From NCBI GenBank assembly GCA_004151065.3, contig NWUY0300002131.1, positions 45,200 to 78,699 on the forward strand: a stretch of 33,500 nt of DNA, in the 5' to 3' direction. The translations under genes were made by a program, and so were the position numbers. Source of the DNA: Larix sibirica. Its lineage: Eukaryota; Streptophyta; Pinopsida; Pinales; Pinaceae. The notes beneath the pieces were generated by a model. It searched no databases, was not told the DNA's origin, and was given only the letters and a program-made list of their open reading frames with translations. This document shows, piece by piece, positions 1 through 10,575 of the stretch; within the stretch, counting starts at the first letter, position 1; every line of letters begins with the position of its first letter.

Positions 1-221
1 AGTGTGAGCCATCACCTTTAAGCCAATATCCGCATGAGACACATGTTATGATGGGATCTTCCCCTCCAGGATAGTGGGAAGAAAGTTTTCAGAGAGCATC
101 CAATAGTATAATCATACTCCAGAAGGATTAAGTACTAGATGCCACCTCCCAACTAGACCAAATATNTTTAGTGCTTTAAAGAGTTGTGCCTCTTATTTAT
201 CATAGGAAAATTGATTGGATT

Positions 222-290
222 GTTGATATATTTACAAAGTCACTGACAAAAATTAAGTATGTGAAACTTTGGTCTATGCATGGGATTTAG
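222..290 (+). pseudogene. Ty1/copia pol C-terminal tail (relic)
   Basis: One frame reads VDIFTKSLTKIKYVKLWSM and then a stop at 288-290. This matches the conserved end of copia polyproteins, just after RNase H, where an (A/V)DIFTK(S/P)L motif is followed by a short basic stretch and the stop. Nothing upstream in the window extends it clearly, because only 221 bases precede it and an ambiguous base lies at 166. It is the 3' end of a plus-strand copia element whose body lies outside the window. I could not define its LTR downstream. The identification rests on one short motif. Confidence 0.55.
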
Positions 291-2880
291 GAAGTTATAA
301 TTACCTGCATGCAAAGATAATTCCACCTCTTGAATTCCTTGAGACTTGTGATTATGGTCTGGTGTTAGAATAAAAAGGTTTTCTATACTATAGAGTTTCT
401 AGAGTAAGTCAGTGTTGTTCCAGTGATAATCAAAGGTTTGATTGGTCAATTGGACTGACTAGAAGTAGTCATGACCAAGTCAACTAGTGCACATTTAGAG
501 CCATTAAACCTATATATTGGGCATGTTTAAGATGATCAAAACAAACTAGGTATTTAATGGAATTAGTTGCACCTTTAAGTATATATGGACAATCTCATAG
601 ATCTCAATCTATTAATGTAGTAAGTTGTTTATTCCATATGTTGAACTATGCTCATTTGTATTTTAGAATTGTAATGATGTCTCTATACACAAGCTATATC
701 TCTTCAAATTGATAGCTAACTACTTCTAAAATTCCTTATCCTCTAACAACTTAAAACCTTATAAGCCTACCTTTAGATAACAAATGATACTAGGAATAAA
801 AGGGTCTATTTCATGGAAAAATTAGCTCCAACTGGATGAACCATGTTTTCATGAAAGCTACTCTCCATGTGACATGTCGATGGTTATATTGATGAGAAGC
901 ACACATCATAATAGTCAAGCAAGAGGAATCATTGCTAGGTGAGAATTCAAAACATTGGCAAAGGCATTGCCCTCTCATTGGAAAAAGGAGGAGCCAAATA
1001 ATCACCAAACAATGGGAAAAACATATGGCATCCAAATGCTTTATTGGGATAGAAACATTTTCCCTACAAAATGTTTTATATAAGGACTCACTAAAGGGGA
1101 ATTGATTTTCATCTCATCAAATTAAAAAGGGAGAACAAAATTGTTGGGAAAATTTTACTCCTATGTTATTTTTGGAATTTCCTAAACAAGGAGAGAAAAA
1201 AAAGATTATTGTTAATTTGGGGAGTAAGGAAATGGCCTTCCATTCTGAGCCATACCAAATTTGAATTTGAATTCCTCACATTGGACAAGCATTGGACATT
1301 TTAAACTTTTTTTGCATGAGCTTATCTCGATTGCTATTCAAATCATCCAATTTGCATGTAGAAAAGTCAATCATTCGGTTCGAGATAAAGATGGTAAAAA
1401 TGCACACATTCCCAACTACAGACATGTTTTATAGAAAACATGCACATATTTCCAATGATAGAGATGTGTGGATCTCCTTGCATATTTGAAGAGAAAAGAG
1501 AGAGAACTATTGAGTACATTGGACTAAGATTAAAGGAATTGCATTTGCCGCAAATCGTTTAAGAATGAGAGATTCTAGGAAAATCACAACAATTGTCTTG
1601 CTGGTTGGAGACCAAAGAAAGGGAAAAAATTGCACATAATGAGAGTTTAGATATTGAGGGAAGATGAGTCATAAGTTAGTCTTGGAGTGTGCACCACAAT
1701 CTTGTATGATCTTGAGGGGGCCCTTGCATACTAAACTGATATTTTTTCATTTCAATAATGAATATTTGCCTGAGATTTAAAGGAAGAGGAAGAGAATAAA
1801 CCAATCCATAGCATTGTAGTAAATTTGATTTTCAAATACAAAGCATGTCCATTCCATTAAGTTGACTAAAGAGAAAAACCAATTGCCTTGACAACATGAT
1901 AAGGGCATTTTTAAATAGAGACAAATTATCCATCTTTTGTTATTCTAAGCTCTGTGAAAACCACATCATTGTAGAACATCTAGAGACAAGGAATGAATCA
2001 TGTTCTTCTAGTTGCAATTTCCCGATTGGTTTCTCCAAGGAAATATCATGGATTCAATCACATGATTGATTTTTATTGTTGGTTGAATGCTTTTCATGGA
2101 TTATGATCTTCTTCCATTATAAAAAATATGAACTATGGTGTAGCACGATGATTAGGTTTTCACTTACTTTCACATTTTTTGTTCTCCGTGATTGGATCCC
2201 AAAGAAATTCTTGGATTAGATGTAGAGGAGTTATTTCCTTTACTTATATTAGAAACCATATTCCTTATCATTGAATTCTTTGCCTCTGGATTTTGAAGTT
2301 GTTTCTTGTGTTGTACTACAATTTCCATTATAGATGCACTCTAAGAGGCACATATGTGCTCATTTCCATGAACCTTTGTGGTAACTGAGAAGATGTATGT
2401 CCTATTGTCGTTGATAATATAGTCATGGCATCATAGAACCCCATGGATATATTGAATGTCTCTGCTCATGTTAGCATTATGACCTAGGAAATCCATGTTC
2501 CTGCAGCTCGGAATATCGAATCTCACTATTGTTAAACTAGAAAAACTACCCAAAGGATTCAAAATATAAAACAAATCCCAATTATGGGAATTTCCAAAAC
2601 TATTTTTCCAAAAACATACTTGAGGAAACATGGCTTCAAAGAAAGAGGCCAAACTTGCTACAACTACGAGAAATTCCATACTACAAATACCTAGTATCTC
2701 AACAAGAAGGGGAGTCACTAAGCTACTCGCACCAGAACTCAGTCTTTCCAAAATGAATTGGGATATATTAAATTGCACACCTTGTATGAACAAGATATTT
2801 TCGATAGTATAACTCTCTAATGTGGGGATAATTGCAACCAATGTATAGAGACTATGTAACAAAAACAACAATAATATAGT
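291..2880. other. AT-rich stretch without recognisable gene
   Basis: No domain, splice-bounded exon or terminal repeat recognised on either strand. The start may hold the 3' LTR of the copia element that ends at 290. A 146-codon open frame on the minus strand (2431-2871) resembles no family I know, and its composition does not differ from its surroundings. Around 1395-1472 there is a weak, imperfect ~37-bp repeat (a CATG-CACA-rich phrase occurring twice). Confidence 0.4.
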
Positions 2881-3063
2881 TTAAGGTCACCACGAAGCGA
2901 GACACCAATTTGGTGTATGAGACCCCCTTGTTTGTGGGACAAGGGACCCCCCTATGTGCAACACTGCAACTACTAAAATTTACAAAGGTGTTTATACCCT
3001 ACCCCCTCTAGATTTGAATCAATGACCTCCCAGGAGGAAACACATGTTCTCAATCATCAAACC
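2881..3063 (-). mobile_element. SINE-like tRNA-derived repeat, copy 1
   Basis: The best-preserved of four copies of one dispersed family, all in the same orientation. On the minus strand it carries a B-box-like GATTCAAATC (complement of 3011-3020) preceded by a phrase resembling an A-box region (GTTTGATGATTGAGAAC), then a purine-rich GAGGGGGTAGGG segment and a GGGGGGTCCC segment. This order suggests a tRNA-derived pol III SINE. Shared blocks with the other copies are the GGGACAAGGGACCCCCC phrase and the CCCCCTCTAGATTTGAAT phrase on the plus strand. I could not assign target-site duplications or a named family. Confidence 0.55.
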
Positions 3064-4092
3064 TACTCATACTATACATACAAATAAAATAAATATTTTT
3101 ATTTTTAATTTAATATTTTATCTCATTCAAAAGTAAAATAAACGAAATAGATTTACTATACTTAATCTTATTCATAATTTTACATTTTTACCATTCTACT
3201 CTACTTAACATTAAATCTCAACCAAAATATACATTGTTTAAAAACATTATATTATATTATAGTTTACATAACCAAATACAATATTGTGAGAGTGTAAATT
3301 TCCACATTCAAACATATTGTATTCTATTTAATGGATAACTATGTTGTTTCAAATAAACACTCGAGTGTCAAGCTTTTTCTAGTACCTTGATAATAAATAG
3401 AATGTTTACTTAAAATATCAAAACTATAACATAATTATATTCATAAAACAATAAAAATTATTTATACAACAAAAAAATTATTTTCTAATAAATATAACTA
3501 TATTATTACAAAATTTACATATACATAATTGTTTTCTTTCATTTTCACAGACTAGATTACAAAGCTTCATATTCAATTCATTGCAATAATTTTAAATATA
3601 TATTTATAACAATAATTAATTAAATAATTATTTGATAGTTTTTAAGGCATGTATTTTTAAGTCGATTCCCCTCACTTCGAATTGTAAACTTTTATAGGTG
3701 TATGTGTTTTTTCTCTGTATTATGGAAAATGGTGTGAGGTTGGTAGAGATTCTAGTAAAATTAATAATCTAACTTCTCCGCAAGCATTTTTTTTAGATTT
3801 GAATTTTTAAAATTTCGTCATTATTTTTTTTTTAAATGTTGTAAGCAAAAAAAAGAGTACTTTTGATATTTGTATAGAATAAAAAAGTACATGAATCTAT
3901 TAAAAGAATAATTCTTCCCTAACTGTTATAAAACCCAAACTGTTCTAGATATACTATATGTCCTATTAACTTATAACATCAAAACAAAGATAGACAAAAT
4001 ATCCATAAGGTGTATACAAACCATTAGACAAAACCTCCAATTTAAACAAAAGTAGGCAGGGACCCTTTAAAAACTAAACAATTTTGAAAGAA
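3064..4092. other. Very AT-rich intergenic stretch
   Basis: Dominated by A/T runs, with short TA-rich stretches and poly-T tracts. No open frame, RNA or repeat unit I can defend. It separates the SINE-like copy from the RNase H relic. Confidence 0.4.
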
Positions 4093-4420
4093 TTATTGCC
4101 AAAACAGAGTGCCCTCCATACAATCTAAAGCTTCTTTAGATAAAAGGTCCGCAACAAAGTTTTGTTCCTTGTAGATGTGAGCGATATCCCAATCATAAAG
4201 ATCCAAGAGAAGCTTCTTGGTTCGCAAACACCAATGATGTAATTCAATGGATTGAAGATTATATGTGCTTTTTGCCCAATTGGCTATGACAAGCGAGTCT
4301 CCAAAGATTTTGAGAGAACCAATCCCCATCAGAGAAGTGACCCAGAGAAAACACCACAAGGCAAGGAGTTTAGCCTTAGTGTTCGAACCAAGACCACATA
4401 TGAGATATTTGATTTTTTTT
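4093..4420 (-). pseudogene. LINE-type RNase H domain relic
   Basis: The minus-strand frame shows the C-terminal two thirds of an RNase H-like (RVT_3) domain of the kind found in plant non-LTR elements. In order it has a NTKAKLLALW block, an IFGDSLVIANW block and an AHIYKEQNFVADLLSKEAL block. The frame is open upstream of the first Met at 4359, to about 4420, and homology continues there, so the Met is not a real start. The catalytic Glu expected in the first block (A-E-L) is Lys. The GDS Asp and the final VAD Asp are present. The N-terminal strand with the first Asp is missing. No RT or endonuclease sequence lies next to it, so it is an isolated dead fragment. It could alternatively be a domesticated RNase H, but the lost Glu argues against enzyme activity. 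Confidence 0.75.
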
Positions 4421-4599
4421 TATGATAAAAAACATTTTTAAATTACTTATGTAATTAGAGAGATTGAAGCTTTTTTTTCGATGTTCTAAGTTTTAAAAGT
4501 GAATTCCATCATTTTTTGGAATCACCACAAGATCTATTTAATAGGGATTCTAACTTGTAGTGGTTCCACTTCATCGTACTATTAAATCTAACCAACATA

Positions 4600-6130
4600 T
4601 TACGCTATATTGTGACATGTGTTATCATTCCACCTTCATTGCACCATTAAGTCCATAGGTAGTTGGGTTTGAGTTTAATGTCCATGCAATGGCTAGGCAT
4701 TGCAACATATGATCCCATGGGTTGAATTTCTACCAATATTGTAGGTGCCTTGTCAAATGCCTTGGTTTGACATTTTGGTTAAGGGCTCATATACACTCAC
4801 AGTAGGTATGGGGTTCAATCCCCTCTTATGGTGCCCCTACATCACTATTACTCTACATATAACATCATAAGTTGAACTTATGCTAGTGTTGTAGTACACC
4901 TCACTGAATGCTTGATCTAGCATTATGATTAAGGACCCATATCCACATGTAGTTGATTTGGAGCTTAATCTCTTTGAGGTGCTTGTGCATTGTTACAACT
5001 CCACATATAACTCGATAAATTTATTTTTCACCCACTACTTATGTACCTTGTCAAAAGCCTCGATTTATTATTTGTGTGAATAACCCATATCCATAGATAG
5101 TTTGTTTCAAGTTTGATTAGTTTGTGGTCTTTGTGCATTGCTACAACTCTAAAACAACTCCATGCGTTAATTTCTACCAATGACGTGGCACCTTGTCAAA
5201 TGCCATAATCAAGCATTTTGGTCAAGGACCTATATCCATTGGTAATTGGTCTTCAATTCAATCATCTTTGTGGCATTTGTGCATCACTCAATGGGTTTAA
5301 TATTTGCTGATGTTGTGGATACCTTGCTAAATGCCTTGGTTTGATTTGTTGGTTAAGGACCCACACTCACATATTGTTGGTCTTGAGTTTGATCCCTTGT
5401 GGTGTTGGTACAATGCTATAATTCCACACAGAACTCCATTGGATTTCTTTTTACCAACGATGTGAGTAGCTTGTTGAATGCTCGAGTTTGACATTTTGGT
5501 CACATAGACTGCTAAGGTCTACATAGGTGTACATACCCCTTACCCCCCTCTTGATTTGAACTCGTGATCTCATAAGAGGAAACACATGTTCTCTATTAAC
5601 AACGTGGTTACTTTGCCGGATGCCTTGATTTGACATTTTGGTTAAGTATCGATATCCATAGATAGTTGATCTTGAGTTTGATCCCCTTTTGGCGTTGTGT
5701 ACCACTATAAATCCACATTCCATAAATTCAATTTCTACCGATGGTGTGGTTACCTCATTAAATGCTCGATATAATGTTTTATCAAAGGATCCATATCCAT
5801 AGATAATTGGTTTAAAGTTCGATCACTCACAAGTTCAATGCATTGTTACCACTCAAAATATAGCTCGATGTGATGAATTTCTTCTAATGCCATGGTATCT
5901 TGCTGAATACCATTGTTCTACATTTTGGTTAACAATTAATTGTTCCGAAGTTCGATTGACTTTGAAATGCTCACTTATCATTATGACTCCATATACAATA
6001 TGAGGAGTTGATTTTTTATCAATAATATCGAGATCTTGCTAAATACCTCAATTTAACTTTTTGGTCAAAAACTCATATCCACATATTATTGATTTGGAAT
6101 ATATTTACTATTCCCATTAAAATTTTGAAT
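4600..6130. repeat. Degenerate tandem array, ~143-bp units
   Basis: Nine to ten diverged units in the same orientation. An anchor phrase of the type TTAAGGACCCATATCCA recurs near 4651, 4784, 4934, 5083, 5227, 5358, 5647, 5788 and 6069, giving spacings of 131-150 bp. Each unit reads: CCTTGTCAAATGCC, a TTTGACATTTTGGTTAAGG phrase, the anchor, a GAGTTTGATCCC-like phrase, TTGTGCATTGCTACAACTCC, then GAATTTCTACCAATG. The GAGTT(C/T)(G/A)ATCCC phrase matches the pol III B-box/T-loop consensus in the best units (GGTTCAATCCC near 4814; GTTCGATCA near 5818), which suggests a tRNA-derived ancestor. A SINE-like fragment at 5504-5599 interrupts one unit. Confidence 0.8.
5504..5599 (-). mobile_element. SINE-like repeat fragment inside the tandem array
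   Basis: This segment shares the GGTGTACATACCCCTTACCC, CTCTTGATTTGAACTCGTGA and GAGGAAACACATGTTCTC phrases with copy 1 at 2881-3063. It therefore belongs to the same family. The surrounding unit of the tandem array resumes directly after it, so it was inserted into, or replaced part of, a unit after the array formed. Only the tRNA-related half is present. Confidence 0.6.
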
Positions 6131-6329
6131 GATATGCATAACAATGCTTAATCTTAAGCACTAAACCTCAAGGCAAATATATCACATTACTCCAATTGCT
6201 TTGGTCTAAATCTCCCGGCAATAATAAATTCCTGCTAACTACCACTTGGAGGGTCGCACCTTGCTAGTGAATCCAAGGTCCTTCAGCCACCTTGCCGAAA
6301 AACCCCAACTAGCAATTCAATTCCAAATA

Positions 6330-6350
6330 TATAATAATAATAATAATAAT
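6330..6350. repeat. (ATA)n microsatellite
   Basis: About seven uninterrupted ATA/AAT triplets directly before SINE-like copy 3. This could be the A-rich 3' end or a target region of that element. Confidence 0.85.
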
Positions 6351-6353
6351 TAC

Positions 6354-6535
6354 ACCGATAGGTGTTTATATCTTAGAATTTGGGGTGGACTACCATCTAT
6401 GCTTTTCNNGTGGGACAAGGGACCCCCCTATGTGCAACAATTTAACTACTAAATTTTAAATATGTGTACATACCTTACCCCCCTCTAGATTTGAATCTAT
6501 GACCTCCTCTTAATCGTTAGGCCCACTTAGGCTGT
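6354..6535 (-). mobile_element. SINE-like tRNA-derived repeat, copy 3
   Basis: Same family as 2881-3063. It shares GGGACAAGGGACCCCCC, TATGTGCAAC, a CTACTAAA phrase, CCCCCCTCTAGATTTGAAT and the GACCTCCT phrase. The minus-strand B-box-like GATTCAAATC is kept. Two ambiguous bases lie inside it (6408-6409), so its length is uncertain. Confidence 0.6.
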
Positions 6536-7004
6536 ATAGAGACCCAAAAATGTAAATACTTTAGCTTGAGAACTGCTTTAGTGATATGGTTGTGAACCTC
6601 TTCCAAAACCTTTAGAGATTTTTCATTCATACTACATAGACCAATAAATTCAATAAAAAGGTGTTTTGGAGTATGAGCTACTATCACCTAGACCAGGTTG
6701 GGCTCAATAAACAAGTAATACTGGTCACAAACATGCTACAAAGACCCAATAAAAATAATAATTTCGCCCCTACTGAGAATCCAAGCCCAAAAACCCATGT
6801 AAAAATATTCACAATACGAGTTCCTATTGGTAAACTTGGCAAAACAGTATCCCCATTATTTGTCTACGCTGCATGGAGTATTTTGTTTTTTGCAGCAACA
6901 TTCACTTTCACTTCCGACCGTGTTCCATTATTCACCGTTGTCTCAAGTGCGGCTCTATCTCATGGTCTGTATCTAGGTCTACCACACGTGTGGAGTACTT
7001 AGGT
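6536..7004. other. No recognisable gene; hydrophobic open frame on plus strand
   Basis: A plus-strand frame of 113 codons (6661-7002) starts with an ATG-less codon context inside unremarkable sequence. Its second half is hydrophobic (FVYAAWSILFFAATFTF), as a membrane segment would be. I recognise no family and see no splice or promoter context, so I do not call it a gene. Confidence 0.3.
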
Positions 7005-7088
7005 TGAATCCACTGACATAACCGTTGAACCCTTGACTTTTCAGACTGAATCCACCGACATAACCGTTGACTCCTTCAACTTTCAGAC
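7005..7088. repeat. 42-bp tandem duplication
   Basis: The unit beginning TGAATCCACTGACATAACCG at 7005 is repeated at 7047 with a few substitutions. It ends in a CTTTTCAGAC-like phrase both times. Confidence 0.85.
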
Positions 7089-7197
7089 CATTGGATCGTT
7101 GAGCTGCTTCGTGCCTTTCATCATTGAGTTTGCTTTACACATTCTTGATGAATATATCATCTTGGGATAGAGAAACATTCTATCATCGTGACATTAT

Positions 7198-7281
7198 GGG
7201 CACTAGGGTTTTTAAATTGCAAATTGCTTGATTTTTAAATGGGCACTAGGGTTTTTAAATTGCAAAGTGATTGATTTTTAT
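7198..7281. repeat. 43-bp tandem duplication
   Basis: GGGCACTAGGGTTTTTAAAT followed by TGCAAA and a TTGATTTTTA phrase occurs at 7198 and again at 7241, nearly identical. The copies therefore look younger than most of the surrounding repeats. Confidence 0.85.
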
Positions 7282-7323
7282 TAATAATTGATGTGTTGCA
7301 TCGTAGATTATGAAAAATATGGT

Positions 7324-7375
7324 GTTATCAAGACAACTATGAGTGGGGCGTTATCAACACAACTCTGAGTGGGGC
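7324..7375. repeat. 26-bp tandem duplication
   Basis: GTTATCAAGACAACTATGAG plus TGGGGC at 7324 is repeated at 7350 with two substitutions. A third, weaker echo (TATCAAAACAACTATGACGA) follows at about 7419. Confidence 0.8.
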
Positions 7376-8630
7376 TTTGAGGTGGTTCGCACATGGTGGT
7401 ATTAATGAAAATTTTGTATATCAAAACAACTATGACGAGGGACGTTGAGTTTTGTATATGTGCTCCAATTATTGGCCTCTTTCTTAAGTAGTCACTTAGC
7501 CTTAGTTATGGAAACCGTGTCTAGAGTTATTGCAATGTCTACCACTCACTTTTTTGTGTATTGTTTGGATTTAACGACTCAAAAAAGTTGGTCAATATAT
7601 AAGATACATATACATTGAAGTCTAAGATGTTGGATGAGTCACTCTTGGTGTTATTGAAAGTTTTGGTAGCTTGATTTTGAACTTTATATGCATACTTAAG
7701 TACGAAAGAAGGTAGAGTAAAAAATGGAAGAAGGTAGAGAACACAAACACTTTTTACTTCGAGATTGCAATAAGGATCCTTGAAGTGTTCCTTTAGGCAT
7801 TATGGCTAAACTGTATCATTGGTGTGGTGGTGGTGATGACGGATGAAATGTAAATTAAGGTGGTCTTTATATTTATGTTGTTGGTGTGTCAAGAATTGTT
7901 CAAAATGTTAATCTCTTTGTTTAATACATTGTAAAAACCTATTTGCATTGTTTGATTCCTTCACATGTGCAAGGATCTTAGGAGTTGTTCGCTCATGGAA
8001 GGTAATGTGTAGGTAGAACCCAAGACAAGTTTGGATTGGATTGTGCTTATTGGCACTATTAAGAGCTTTGGTATAGGGGTGTTGGATGTAAAGGTAGATT
8101 CTCATCCCATGTGTCGGGTGTACACCATTATACAGTGCACAGATTGTGTGCATGTGTGTTATTGATAACTTTCCTATGACCATTTGTATGTGGATGAAAT
8201 GCCCTTGATTGGTCCCATGTGTCCAATATTTCCCACAAATTTATGGGGCTATCCTTAGGAGAGGTTTCGTATGCGCAATCTAAATTTATTGAGTGTCTTA
8301 GATGTTTTCAATTTCCATCCAATTAGTCATATGACCAAATTTGACAATTTTTACTATTGCGATGTGCTTTGTGGGCCCTAACTTCATTTCCAAAAGTCTA
8401 GAGGAGACCAAATGGACACCCTATCTTCCAATGCTACTCTATATATGATGCAAGCATGTTATGCCCAAGGTATCATTAGTGAAAGCAATACTACCACCAA
8501 AGGTTCTTCACAAATTTGTTATGAAAGTCTATCATGAGCTACAAAGCTTCCTCCAAGTGAAATTGCTATCAATATTCATGTCAATGAAAATNNTTAAGTG
8601 GTTGTGCTAGTAATTATATATTTTTAAAAT
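7376..8630. other. No recognisable gene
   Basis: Unremarkable AT-rich sequence on both strands; open frames of up to 91 codons show no known motif. Two ambiguous bases at 8592-8593 sit just before SINE-like copy 4. Confidence 0.4.
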
Positions 8631-8755
8631 AAGACAAGATACCAAATTGATATATGAAAACCCTATATTTATATCATAGAAAGACCCAAAAATATACATA
8701 CCCTACACTCTCTAGATTTGAAAATATAACCTCATAAAAAAACTTATTTTTAACC
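8631..8755 (-). mobile_element. SINE-like repeat, copy 4 (most decayed)
   Basis: Aligns by eye to copy 1: an AAGACAAGATACCAAATTGA phrase against GAGACACCAATTTGG, then a run like ATACATACCCTACACTCTCT and TAGATTTGAAAATATAACCT. The B-box-like motif is eroded (complement of GATTTGAAAAT). Confidence 0.4.
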
Positions 8756-8819
8756 ATTCTAATTCCATTATTATATTTAACACACTTCAATACACTTTTA
8801 ATTACTCTCTTTTTACAGC

Positions 8820-9250
8820 TGAAATCTGGTCCCAGCCTCTCACCTCCTTATTATATTTCTCCCTCGTTTTCCTTTTCGCTGCTTTTCATTTATTTTTTGG
8901 TTGGGTTCCTTCGTATTCTTGTTAGATTTTTTTTGCTTCCCGTCCTTCCGATCTGTATCCAAGCGCAGCAGGTTTTGGTCGATCCGGAGCCACAAAGTCA
9001 TCACGGCACCGAATCCACTCGCCTATCGGAGCTCGGTACCGCCTCCCGCCATTTTTACGAGCTATCGGACTCCGATTTCGAGTTCTGCGATTGAAAATTC
9101 AACTGGTAGATGGTCTGCTAGGGTTTCGAACGCCGGCGAATGAATCTGAGGGCCTCGTACGCTCAGGTCCATAGATCAACGAAAGAATAGGGAAAACGGG
9201 GGATTTGCGACGTATTTCTGCTATCTCCAGGTCAAAATTTAAACGCAAAG
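8820..9250 (+). promoter_or_regulatory. Probable promoter and 5' leader of the SAPS-type gene
   Basis: The base composition changes sharply here. CpG dinucleotides are frequent from about 8930, whereas the flanks are AT-rich and CpG-poor. A TATA-like TTATTATATTT lies at 8848-8858, followed by a pyrimidine-rich stretch (CTCCCTCGTTTTCCTTTTCG) typical of plant transcript starts. The presumed leader holds two upstream ORFs before the main ATG at 9251: a three-codon ATG-GTC-TGC-TAG at 9110-9121 and a 16-codon ORF at 9140-9190. The transcription start and the absence of a leader intron are inferred. Confidence 0.5.
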
Positions 9251-9289
9251 ATGTTCTGGCGCATGGCTGGCCTGTCCACAACTTCTCCG
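9251..9289 (+). CDS. First exon of a SAPS-domain phosphatase regulatory subunit
   Basis: ATG at 9251 opens MFWRMAGLSTTSP, followed at once by a consensus donor (CCG|GTAAGC at 9289/9290). This 13-residue start is, from memory, the distinctive N-terminus of plant SIT4-phosphatase-associated (SAPS-domain) proteins, where a V-E-(S/A)-(I/V)-L-D-K segment follows. In Arabidopsis these SAPS-like proteins are regulatory subunits of PP6-type phosphatase holoenzymes acting in the cytoplasm, including on auxin carriers. The exon ends in phase 0, matching the expected Val-Glu continuation. The next exon was not found in the rest of the window, so intron 1 is very long or the gene is truncated. The peptide is short, but the ATG, donor, CpG island and leader agree. 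Confidence 0.65.
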
Positions 9290-10250
9290 GTAAGCACGAT
9301 GTCTACCACCCCTCGTTTCTTTTTTGTTTTTTGGGAACGCGAATGAATTGTGGGGCAATTGAGAAACCTAGGGTGCATGTTCGAGTTCCGTGGAGTTAGA
9401 ACCAATTAACACTGTAAGAGACAGTCTAGCCACTAATATCTGACCCTAGGGTCTAATCTACTTGCTGCTGTGGGGGCTGCTTGGTCCGATTTCAAATGCC
9501 TTCAACTTCATTTACTTTGCATTATAGAATAGAAAAGGATATCGCTGTTTGATGCAGTTAGGGAGCCCGGGCGCCTCTCAGAACTCTGTATTTGTGGATA
9601 GTATGCGGCAGCGGGCCCGGCAGCATGCCAGGTCGGGCTTGAGATTTCAAACCCTATGGATTTATGGCGTAGACCGTAGCATCAAGACTGGATTTGACGG
9701 TAACTCGAATCGGTCTGCAGGGTGTACCAGTGGAGCCGATGCCCTATTCCGCCTTTCGTTCAGCGCATGCAGAGGCAAGGCGAGCTAACTTGCTCGTAGT
9801 GGTATTTTGGAGACTGTCCCTGGTCATTGCGACTGCGTAGAGCAAACTTGTGAATGAGCCCTCCACAATCGAAACCATTTATCTAGCGGCGTGGCACAGA
9901 ATTCCCAAACCATGGGGAGACTATCGGTGCCTAACAAGCAGAGAGCAATGGCTGAGCCCCGAGCTTCCCCAGTTCAAATTGAAAATAAAATTTTCTATAT
10001 GGGGATTGGTGGTCCTGTCGTCTGCTGTCTTTTGTGTGATTGCTTAGGTGTTTTGCACAAAACCTTTTGACTTGTACACCGTTGTGTTTTTTTCCAGACA
10101 TGGAAATGCTTTGAACCAAGCTTTTATCTTGTTTCTAGTTCAGCTGTTGTTTTGGATGAATTCTTCTGGAATCAGATGCTTCCACGCACAACTAGACTTG
10201 GATATCTGTCCTATCCTACCCTTCACGGAAAATCCACGTTGACTAAAAAC
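9290..10250 (+). other. Start of intron 1, CpG-rich part
   Basis: Begins with GTAAGC. It stays CpG-rich until roughly 9990 (for example the CCCGGGCGCC phrase near 9567 and GCAGCGGGCCCGGCAGCATG near 9606). Open frames here (up to 79 codons) show no known motif and lack splice context. The retained CpGs suggest an unmethylated regulatory island rather than coding sequence. Confidence 0.4.
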
Positions 10251-10575
10251 TTGAAAAACACTTTACTTCACAATCTATAAGTAGTTGTCTGTAGTAAATG
10301 TTTATGAATGGATACATCTTTGTTAGACATTTTATCAATATAAATAAAATTATGATGTAATTATATATTTTTGACGGTGGATTTTTTGAAGTACAATTCA
10401 AAGTTGATTTTTTTGAAAATAATTACATATTTCTTGACAGCAAAGACTGTAGAAAATTGCATGTCTGTCAATTTTCTACTATGCTTGAAAGTACTCTGAA
10501 CCAAGCTTTTATCTTTTTTCTAGGTTAGCAATTTTTTGCAGATGAATTCTGCAGTAATGAATGATGTCACACACA
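10098..10575. repeat. Pair of ~75-bp direct repeats about 385 bp apart
   Basis: The phrase TGAACCAAGCTTTTATCTT, then TTTCTAG, a GTTAGCA/TTCAGCT segment and GATGAATTCT, occurs at about 10110-10180 and again at about 10497-10570. The sequence between them is AT-rich and has no other recognised feature. This is a local duplication inside the presumed intron. Confidence 0.65.

Noticed and set aside
2431-2871. 146-codon minus-strand open frame
   Set aside because: No recognisable motif, no splice or promoter context, and a shorter overlapping plus-strand frame of the same quality. Chance openness in AT-rich DNA is enough to explain it.
4790-4850. Possible true tRNA gene around GGGGTTCAATCCCC
   Set aside because: The T-arm is good, but no matching acceptor stem, D-arm or anticodon arm can be built around it. 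It is one unit of the tandem array.
6661-7002. 113-codon plus-strand frame with a hydrophobic second half
   Set aside because: Hydrophobicity alone is weak evidence in T-rich sequence. No known family, and it ends in a tandem duplication.
8897-9143. Two overlapping plus-strand frames at the gene start
   Set aside because: Both begin at TTG, not ATG, and lie in the presumed 5' leader. The real start is better placed at 9251.
9549-10242. Several 60-80 codon frames in the CpG-rich part of intron 1
   Set aside because: GC-rich sequence lengthens frames by chance. No protein motif or splice pair was found.
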